The translations under genes and the position numbers were made by a program. DNA of 64,000 bases from Euglena gracilis. Taxonomy: Eukaryota > Euglenida > Euglenophyceae > Euglenales. This document shows, piece by piece, positions 56,191-64,000 of this stretch. The stretch spans positions 86,684,231 through 86,748,230 of the forward strand of contig CP154956.1 of the NCBI GenBank assembly GCA_039621445.1. Reading direction: 5' to 3'. Each line of letters opens with the position of its first letter. The stretch's first letter is position 1. The notes under the pieces are model-generated. The model ran no database searches. It saw only the letters and a program-made list of their open reading frames with translations, and was not told the origin of the DNA.

Positions 56191-57145
56191 ACTAATCTGG
56201 CCGGCACATCAAAATAGGATCCCCCGGGATCATAAAGGGCCCTTGGATCGGTTTCCTGTCTGAGGTCGCTGTACAAACTCCAATTTACTAAATTTATTTA
56301 CTCAAATATTCATAAAATAAAAGAAAAATAAACTAGGTGAGAAACACCTGTATCTGAGGGTCCCCAGGGGAGGTGTGCCAATTTGTAGGTGCTGTTGACT
56401 TCCTCAAACTGAATTTTGTTCTAGTGGTTGGAGGCAGGCTTTTTTTTTACCAACCCGGGGGGGTGCCTTGTGCTATGGGGTGCCCATAGCAGGCAACCCC
56501 CCCCCCCCCGGGTGGTCGGTTTCGCATCCAGGTGCCTGCCGACCCAGGCACATTTCCCTTGAAGATGGCCATTTTCGCCCCTCCCTGTCGCCTTCGGGAC
56601 CAGGGGGGGGGGGGCGTGTTATAGCACTACCCACCCCAAAGCCCAACCCCACCCCACCCCACCCCCTGGGTTGAAAGTGCCCTGCGCCCCTGACTGTCCA
56701 TGGCACCCTGGGGGGTGCCATGGACTTTCCTTGAAAAGAGGTCTGGTTGGAGGTCACCAATCATTCTTGCTCGGATACAGACAAAACAAAAAACAAACGT
56801 ATCAAACAGAATATCGATTTAGACCTTTTTGCTTCCCCAAGCATGGCTTATTGACCCAGAGGGAGAGGGGGGCAGCTCAAATGTAGAAAAATTTTCGAGC
56901 TGCCCAAGAAACTGAGTCCATTTGTTAAACCCAAATTCAAAAAGGCTGCTGTCTGAGCTGGTCGGAATTTTGCTTGCAGGGAGTGAGGGACGACGCAGCA
57001 AAGCCCCGGCCTCCAGCGCCCGACCTTTGTAGTAGAAGACCAACGGCACGGCCACTGACCTCCGCCCCATGGCAGACTCCGACGCCGTTCCATTAAAGCG
57101 GAACACACTTGAACATTGAAAGCAATGAAAAAAATTGATTTGGCA

Positions 57146-57157
57146 CACACACACACA

Positions 57158-57194
<37 letters not shown>

Positions 57195-57362
57195 TCTCAC
57201 AACACACACACACAACACACACAACACACACATACACTCACATACACTCACACAACATACACACACACACACACTCACAACACACACACTTACACACTCA
57301 CACACTCACAATCACACACACACACACATTCACACACTCACACACACACACACTCACACACA
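57146..57362. repeat. CA, CT and ACTC microsatellites
   Basis: (CA)n, (CT)n, then ACACTCAC-type units. Confidence 0.92.
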
Positions 57363-58119
57363 GACGTCGGGGAAGGGGGTTTCTCAGAGTGCCCGGGAAT
57401 GCCTGTCCACGCCCCCACAAGGGCACTAAACCCCCTCTTGGGGGGGAGGGTTGTGGGTTTCCTGGGGTTCTGGCCCCTGCGGAGTGCCCTAGGCTGACGG
57501 CACAGGCACTTTTGGCATTTGTGCCCAACCCACTCTTGGGATGGTGCCGGAACCCCAAGGGGGGGGTTGACAACCAAAACAAAAACCAGCTCGAAACGCC
57601 GGAAACCCCTTTTTTCCCAGCATCAAATGATTTGTGTGGCGGTGTCAACGTGGGACCAAGGTGGCATCCCCCTGGGACCAAGGTGGTGTGACCGCAGAGA
57701 GGAGAATTTGGCTGAACCTCCCCCCCCCCAAGGAATTTGTCGCTTGGCAGGTTGGCCAGCACCAGGACTCTGGCAACGTGCAATGTGACTGTTGCACCCC
57801 TGCGTCATGTGGCACACAGGGCGGGGAAGAAGCCAGGGAATTGGGGTGGGCCTGCCGGTAGTCGTCCATCACGAGCAGGGGAATTTTTAGGCACCTTTTT
57901 AGGAGGGGAGGTGGTCCAACCGGCCTGAGTGCTTTTGACACTCGTTCCCAAAAACCATCGGCACTGTCACAGGATTTTATCGCATTTTTTTTGCCGGGCT
58001 GTGTCGGAGCGAACTTCCAGTTGGTGGACACAATTGCGCGGGGGGGGGTCAGCCTGGTTGGGAAAAAGACATGCTGGTTGGCAGGAGCGCGTCCCCCCCC
58101 CGTCAGGAGAGTTGGGCAC

Positions 58120-58226
58120 CCTCCGGCTCAAGAAAGCCCTGATCGCATGGAGGAGGGGGACGTGGGTGAAGATGGGCCGACGCTGCACCTCATCCCCGAA
58201 CACGAAGAACACCGCGACCTGCGCAG
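58120..58226 (-). CDS. Probable exon with PB1-like start
   Basis: Acceptor CTCCATCCCCACAG, phase 1. Reads AQVAVFFVFGDEVQRRPI then FTHVPLLHAIRAFLSRR. The order hydrophobic strand, GDEVQRR turn, strand, helix resembles the first half of a PB1 domain (x-x-F-x-x-GDxxRR-x). The second half, with the acidic OPCA loop, was not found, so this is a resemblance only. A phase-0 donor AGG|GTGCCC at 58120 is possible. Confidence 0.45.
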
Positions 58227-61200
58227 CTGTGGGGATGGAGGGGGGCTGTCCGGTGGGGGTCCAAGAAATGCAGCCATCCGGCAAGGGATGGGGGAAAGCA
58301 CTGCCAACCAGACCGCCATTTAGTGCGTATCACAACGTATCTGTGATACATTAATTTTTTTTTGGTGATACATATGTGATACATTAAAAAAATTTTGGTG
58401 ATACATATGTGATACATTAAAAAATTTTTGGTGATACATGCGTGATACATTAATTTTTAGGCTGTGATACATGTGATACATAAAATTTTTTTTGGTGATA
58501 CATACTAAATGGAGGTCTGCTGCCAACAAGAAAATGCGAAAACAAAAACTCTTGAAAAAAATTCAAATAACGGTGTTTGGAAATTTCGGATTGCACGAAC
58601 ATCCATGGTGTGTGACATGCACCCGCTCACCTGTTTTCTAGCTGTTAGAGGTGTGAAGGAAATTCCCTGAATGCTGCTTCGGGAGTGAAACAAAATAGCA
58701 ACAAAAGAACAAACAAAAAAGGGATCAAATATTCAAACTGGATGATGTACTGCATAACGCATCTGACACAGAACACACGCGACGAACCATTTGGTGGCAA
58801 GAACGCCGGATACCCATCAACGCGCTGAGCAAAATCAAACCAAACATAGGCCCATAGCCCAAGAGCAGGCAAATGCTGCCTTCAAGCCTGGGCAGATGCA
58901 AACGTGCAGTGAATGGGACCCACCTTCATGTCTCAGCTCAAAGGAGAAATCGGCGTCCGGTTGGGGACCTAAAATTCCGGGCGACGCCCGCCGACTGCTA
59001 GCAGCTCTGCAAAATGGCACGCACGGGGGTTGACACAGATGGCGAGGGGAAACACAATGGGCCAGCGTAGGTCCAGGGAACGACCTCAACCCACACCCCG
59101 AATCTTTCGTGCCAACCCGCTTGGTGCCACTTTTTGACTGTTAGTCCAACGCTGAATCCGGGCAACCGTCGGCGGATTCGGGGAGGATCTGTGCTTACTT
59201 TTAGGAATAGGGCCAGGGTTAGGATCGGCAGATCGAAAATTGGTCAATTTTAGGACAAAAGTTAGACCGCAAGTTAAGTACCCACTTCGGACGATTTTTG
59301 GGGGGCGGAACTTTTTGACGAAATTTTTGCCTGAATTTTGTCCAATTTGGTCCAGAATGGGGCCTGACTTCTCCCTATACCCCTAAAAATGGGAGTCCTC
59401 CAGGAATCCGGTCAGAAAACTTAACCCTAACCCTATCCCCCAGGATTAACCCCGAACTTCCCCCGAGATGGGACGTGGGTGTCACCATACGCCCCCCCCC
59501 CCCCACAACTATTTGTCCTCATGGGGGAGGGGCAGGTAGTAGGCAGCTGCCATCAATGTTTGTCCAACTGATGATGTTGGTTGGGTTTTGGGTAGGTGGA
59601 TAGCTTTGGGATTCTGACCCAGGCAGGCTGATTATGCCGTCTTTTATTAATTGTCATGTTGCTGGGGGGGGTATTTTTCTGCCACCATTTCAGACCTTTT
59701 CTTGCAGTCTCTGGTGCGGGCAGTGCTTTCCATTTTCCCTCCATGGGGGGTTGGAACACCCCTCCCCCCCCCCATCTCCGAGGGGCTCGCCACGCCATTT
59801 ACCCCCTCCCCCCCCAGCCGGACCCCCTCGCCACGCCACCCGTTACATTTTAAATTTTGCAACCATGGTAAACCCCCCCCCTCCGAGACCCCCTCGCCAC
59901 GCCGTTTACCCCCCTCCCCCCCCCCTATTCGGACCCCCTCGCCACGGCGTACCAACCCCCCCCCCATGGAGTTCATTTTACCCATCAGGACAATTTATTT
60001 TCTCTTTTTCAAGAGGTGCAATCCTCAGGGGCACTGGGAATGTCCAACGTCCAACACCTCTTCAACCCCCATAATGATGTAGGTAGCTTTGGTTGATGAA
60101 AAGCCTGCCGCATTACGCCGTGTCCCCGCTGTCCGCCCCTCGCTCCCCACCCCAGCTTGCCACGTTGGGTGGGGCGGTGAGGCGTGCACCGGTGGGGGCG
60201 GGGGGCGTGGCGGCCTTCGGACGGAGACCGGCGGTGGAGAGGATGGTGCGGTGGCCCATTGGCGCTGGCATGGCTGTGGGGGGGGGAGATGGGGGGAATG
60301 GGGGTTGTGGGTTGTGCTGGTCAGACTGCAGGCACTGCCCAGTGTGGTTCTTGTCTGACAGGCACAAGTCAGCTGCCTGTGCTTGTCAGGCACGGGCAGT
60401 CTGACCCGTGCCAACCATGGATCGCAGTATCTGGCAATCCCATTCCAAAAACCTCAACAGCGTCGAGGGCAAAACTGCGATTCTCACTGCCGGACACGGC
60501 CAGGCGTTTGTTGAAAGACCCGGGGGGTCCACTCTAGCCACATTACTGGACACTGGGGAAACCCTCCCCCCCAGGAGCTGTGCGCCGTGGAGGAAATGAG
60601 GTTTTTAATGTGTTGTTTTTTGGTCGATTTTGCAAAAAAAAGGACAAAATTGTTCCTCTGTCAGCCCTGCTTCCAGACCTTCCCCCCTATGATGATTATG
60701 ACGATGATTTCTACCAGGCAATTTGCCAGCCACGCACTGTGAGGGGGACCCTTCAGAAGATGCAGGGACCTGGTACACCCAATCAATAGGGGAGTCCAAA
60801 CAAATAACCTGTTTCACTTCGGTGGAGGCTTTAAAGAAATTATTCTGCATTTTCAGATTCGTGCGAGGTCATAAAAAACGGTTGCCATTGGATGTCAATG
60901 GGTGGCCGGGATGCACACCGGTAGGGGTGAGAGGCGTGGCGGGCTTCAGATGGGGACCGACGGTGGGGCGGACGGTACGGAGACCGGTGGGCGCGGGCTT
61001 GACTGTGAGGGGAGGGGAGCGTGGCAGGGATGGTTTCCACTGCCAGTCCAAGAGAGAGACCCCACCTGAAACCTTGCACGGCCTCTCTACCCCTCCTTTC
61101 ATGTGAAACCTTTCACTTTCACACGTTGGCTCATATTGTTGCTGTAAAACAAGATGCATTTCATGTGGGACGGGGCAGAAATTTATGAGTCAAAATATCT

Positions 61201-63566
61201 CAAACGTACAACCAAACCAAGGGAACCAAGGGATAACCGTGCTTGTAGATGCTGCACTGGTTAATTTCGCTGAGGTCAAATCCGGCAGGTATCGTTCAAA
61301 TGAATCGTTCAAGGATAGTTGCTGGCCACAACTAGCCTATCCACCCAAAACTCGAAAAAATGCGGCTTGCAAATTTTTAAACTTGGACCCCATTCAATCG
61401 GCTGCCGGCCGAAGGTTTTTCCTTTAGACAAAAGGTACCCAATGAGAAGGCCCCCCCACCTCGGGTTTTCCGTAGACTGACAGAATAGTATCCCCGGGGG
61501 GGGCTTGTAATGGGGGGGGGGTTACTGCAATGCTATTGCATGCAACATTTCTTCCGTATAAAGTTCTCCCATTATGTGAAGATTTCAAAAAAAATTGGTA
61601 ATCCCCCCAAATACCCCCCAAATTACGACCCCGTCAAAATAAGACCTCCCCCCCCAAAAGAACCCCCCAGACGGCGCAAAGCGCCGAGGATGGTGAATTT
61701 TTTCCTGAAAAATACCAAAACCCCAATTTCAGATGCAAAAATGACGAAATTTGACAGATTTTCCGATTTTTGAAGTGCAAGAAAAACGTGCAAAATGCCA
61801 ATTTGTACCAATTTACACATGACTGAAAGCGCCGAGAGAATATTTCTATTGTTTTTTTTTTGAACCTTAAAACGATGACTTTTTTGCACCCAGGTCTGTG
61901 AAGAAAAAAATCCAAGGTAAGGCCTCCCCAAAATAGGACCCCTCTGGAGGTTTCCAGCAACGGACCCAAACATACAAACAGACATATGACCCGGGTCTGA
62001 TTTTGGGTTGTGGCCAGGACAACAAAAGAGCTTGCAGAATGAGGTTTCACTGATGCTGTTTGATTTCTTTTAGCGAAGAAACACAACGTGTTTCATAATG
62101 GTGCAGAACTGAGTGTTGCAGAACCAAAACGTTGCACGAAAGGGGTAGCCCCCCCTGGTGTGCCAATTGTGCATATCGTTGTTGCGCTGTATGGGGCATG
62201 CAGAGCAGCAGCATATTGAGGCCTGTTGACGCATGCCTCAAAAACCTTCCGGCCAATGTCCTTTCGGCAAAAGGACATGGTTTATGCAAACGACACCCGC
62301 TCTCCCTCCCTCTCCCTCTCCCTCTCTCATCCCTGACCCTGTTCCAAGGTGAACATTTTCTTCACGGGGGAGACATGGCACGAACCAGCAGCCCATTCGG
62401 CCCCGTTTGTGACTTATGAAGGCAGACATGCCAGGGTTGGGCGGGCTGGGGATATGGGCAGTGAGGTGCGCACCGGTCAGAGCGGGAGGCAGGGCGGCCT
62501 TCGGACGGGGACCGGCGGCGGGGTGGACGGCTGGGCGACCGGTCGGCGCCGACCCACCTGTGCGGGGTTGTACGTTCGAGACTTTTTTGACTCATAAAAC
62601 TCTGTCATGAAATCCACATTATTCCGCAACCTGCGTGTGGAAATAACCAATGATAATAATACCAAACGAGATGGGGCAGAGGAGTCACAAAAGGGGCGAA
62701 AGACTGCGGCCTTTATTCGCCTTGTGCCTCCCGGATATTGATGGTGAATCCAGGAGAGAGACCCCACCTGAGAGTATGCACGGCCTCCCATAGTCAGCAC
62801 CCCACCCAAAACGTCAGCCCACCCATGGAAGGCGCGCGCGTTGGGAGACGGGGAGTGTTGATACATGGCAATGGACGGGGATCTGGGAGAGTGTGATGTG
62901 TACCGGTCAGGGCGGGTGGCGGGGCGGCCTTGGGATGGGGAGCGGCGGCTGGGCGGGCGGCTGGGCGACCGAGCGACGCTGGCACGCCTGTGTGGGGCCG
63001 CAGCACCCCAAACACCGTGGGAACCGGCAGACTTGCCGTTTTCCCCTGTGTTTTCCCCCTCGATCCATGTCTCCATACCTCCTCTGCCCACGCCTAACGA
63101 ACATAAAAGGAAAATCTAGACTGTCCGGATGGGGGGTGTTCATTGGGCTTGGGTCGTGTGGGCATGTGTATTGATAAAACAGCTGGCAAACTGGACGGTA
63201 CAGACACCCCGTTCATAGTGAAGGAGACATGGGGGGATACCCGAAGCCTGGAGCGTGGCGTGCACGGCAGTTGGGGAGGGGAAGGCACCCACCCCTGGAG
63301 GAGGAGGGGGGGATCTAAAAATTGAACAGCACCACAAAGCTCACTTTCCGTGGTAAAGGCTGTAAAGATTGAATCACTGAAGCTGGGGCACTAAAAAAAA
63401 GGTACTTGTTTGCCAAAAAAAAAATGGTTTGCCATTTTGGGGGGGGAAATGATTGGCATTGGGGCGGGGCAAGGCAGCACACTGGTTGGGGCGGAGGACG
63501 TTGCGGCCCTCGGACGTGCAGCGGCGAAGGGGCGGGCGGTACGATGCCGACGACACACTGGCATGC
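58120..63566 (-). CDS. Repeat-exon gene: five 84-nt exons, then PB1-like segment
   Basis: Seven minus-strand segments form a chain of exons that are all phase 1 where both ends are known: 63566-63483, 62987-62904, 62557-62474, 61002-60919, 60273-60190 (84 nt each), 59004-58924 (81 nt) and 58226 to about 58120. Each of the first five has a pyrimidine-rich CAG acceptor and a CCG|GT or CCA|GT donor. The repeat protein is Pro/Ala-rich with the consensus x-P-A-P-x-G-x-R then P-K-A-A-x-P-P-A-x-T. It looks like a flexible spacer; the conserved Lys and Thr might be modified. The start lies beyond the right edge of the window or is unseen, and the end is unknown. It may be the 5' part of the LIM gene, since the first LIM exon also starts in phase 1. 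Confidence 0.7.
58330..58505. repeat. GTGATACAT tandem repeat, about 37 bp
   Basis: Five units of GTGATACATTAA + T or A run + GGTGATACATATGTGATACA. The unit contains a short palindrome (ATACATATGTGAT). It lies just upstream, on the minus strand, of the PB1-like exon. Confidence 0.92.
58924..59004 (-). CDS. Probable exon after the repeat exons
   Basis: 81 nt, phase 1 in and out, between the acceptor ATTTTGCAGAG and the donor GAAG|GTGGGT. Reads ASSRRASPGILGPQPDADFS then FELRHE. No domain was recognised. Confidence 0.45.
59014..60180. other. Stretch without a supported gene
   Basis: It contains a TAACCCTAACCCTA segment at 59415-59440 (too short to be a telomere) and CCTCGCCACGCC units repeated five times between C runs (59775-59950). 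I see no exon. Confidence 0.5.
60190..60273 (-). CDS. Repeat exon 5 (84 nt)
   Basis: Reads MPAPMGHRTILSTAGLRPKA and ATPPAPT; acceptor CCCCCCCCACAG, donor ACCG|GTGCAC. Confidence 0.75.
60919..61002 (-). CDS. Repeat exon 4 (84 nt)
   Basis: Reads KPAPTGLRTVRPTVGPHLKP and ATPLTPT; acceptor CTCCCCTCACAG, donor ACCG|GTGTGC. Confidence 0.75.
62474..62557 (-). CDS. Repeat exon 3 (84 nt)
   Basis: Reads GSAPTGRPAVHPAAGPRPKA and ALPPALT; acceptor CAACCCCGCACAG, donor ACCG|GTGCGC. Confidence 0.75.
62904..62987 (-). CDS. Repeat exon 2 (84 nt)
   Basis: Reads VPASLGRPAARPAAAPHPKA and APPPALT; acceptor GCCCCACACAG, donor ACCG|GTACAC. Confidence 0.75.
63115..63232. repeat. Dispersed repeat P, copy 2
   Basis: Counterpart of 55735-55860 (GTCCGGATGGGG, TTCATTGGGCTTGGGTCGTG, ATTGATAAAAC). 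It lies in the intron between repeat exons 1 and 2. Confidence 0.55.
63483..63566 (-). CDS. Repeat exon 1 (84 nt)
   Basis: Reads MPVCRRHRTARPFAAARPRA and ATSSAPT. It is the most diverged copy: Cys-Arg-Arg replaces the usual A-P-T-G start, and the donor is CCA|GTGTGC instead of CCG|GT. Confidence 0.68.
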
Positions 63567-64000
63567 CTGCGCGGGGGGTGGGGGGCGTGGCAGAGGTGGA
63601 GGGAGGGCGGACCCAGACAACGCCAAACACTATCCGTTCGCCCAGTGCCTTTGAGCCACGCTGATCACACGGTGAAAAATGAAAAAAAAACTTTTTCAGG
63701 ATTTTTTTGTGTTGGCCAAGGGTGGAAAAATGTGAACCTTTTTTCCCTCTGACCCACACCTCCTGGGGTGTTGTCTTCTGGTCCCGTCGCTTACAGACCT
63801 GTCCTCATGGAGACCTGCCTCCTACCTCTGGACTAGCTGACTTGTCTGGAGCAGAGTTCTTTTTGGCTCTTGGGGGGAGGGGGAGGTCCAGACCCACCCA
63901 CCCACACCCTTGGACCCGCCGGGAGGTCAATTTTGGAGTACAAAAAAACTGGGCACATGGCACAGAAAAAAAAAAGAGAAACCCCCCTTTGGGGGGATAC
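63567..64000. other. Right edge, nothing recognised
   Basis: It holds A/T-rich sequence and short G and C runs. If the repeat-exon gene begins upstream, its further exons would lie beyond this edge. Confidence 0.5.

Larger units (their letters stand above)
54137..58119. other. Stretch between LIM1 and the PB1-like exon
   Basis: No exon was settled. Possible minus-strand coding bits are VLLERGSDLESVIL ending at a GTGAAG donor near 54712, GELGIKNSQNFKSFRRF (54450-54530), and NGTASESAMGR before GTCAGT near 57062. It also holds repeat-family-D copy 3 (55990-56190), repeat P copy 1 (55735-55860) and CT/CA microsatellites (57146-57362). Confidence 0.45.

Noticed and set aside
59415-59440. TAACCCTAACCC as a telomere remnant
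   Set aside because: Only two to three units within ordinary sequence.

Overview
This is a eukaryotic nuclear window, most likely from a euglenid or another euglenozoan. Short GC-rich exons (about 65-190 nt) are scattered through long introns full of G/C homopolymers, CA/CG microsatellites and dispersed repeats. The main argument for Euglenozoa is the introns. Two unrelated genes here contain ordinary GT-AG introns and also introns without GT-AG ends. The ends of the second kind are reverse-complementary, so they can pair and bring the exons together, which is the known hallmark of euglenid 'nonconventional' introns. Nothing prokaryotic was seen: no operons, no rRNA, no CRISPR, no convincing tRNA.

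Layout. 1-5,991: no recognisable gene; repeats and homopolymers. 6,003-18,338 (+): a mitochondrial-carrier (SLC25) gene in about ten exons, closest by motif to SLC25A44; the phases of the proposed exons sum to an open frame of 450 codons including the stop. 18,333-25,130: repeat-rich, with one or two exon-like segments. 25,133-29,085 (+): a DIRS-like tyrosine-recombinase retroelement with inverted terminal repeats, an internal complementary region, reverse transcriptase, RNase H and recombinase, broken by frameshifts at G/C homopolymers. 29,086-34,291: repeats and a few exon-like GC-rich segments. 34,292-54,136 (-): a multi-LIM protein gene with eight LIM domains on 13 exons and a Ser/Thr/Tyr-rich tail on about seven more. 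58,120-63,566 (-): an array of five exons, each exactly 84 nt, bounded by GT-AG introns and encoding a 28-residue Pro/Ala-rich repeat, followed by two further probable exons, one resembling the start of a PB1 domain. All clear introns on this strand are phase 1, so the array and the LIM gene could be one very large gene; this is not proved.

How the pieces relate. The carrier is a membrane transporter and the LIM protein is a zinc-binding scaffold; no functional link between them is visible. In the LIM gene the GT-AG introns lie between LIM modules, all in phase 1, while the nonconventional introns interrupt individual LIM domains. The simplest inference is that the domain array grew by module duplication with conventional introns, and that nonconventional introns were inserted later. 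Many frameshifts and runs of G/C suggest that homopolymer length errors in the assembly are also possible.
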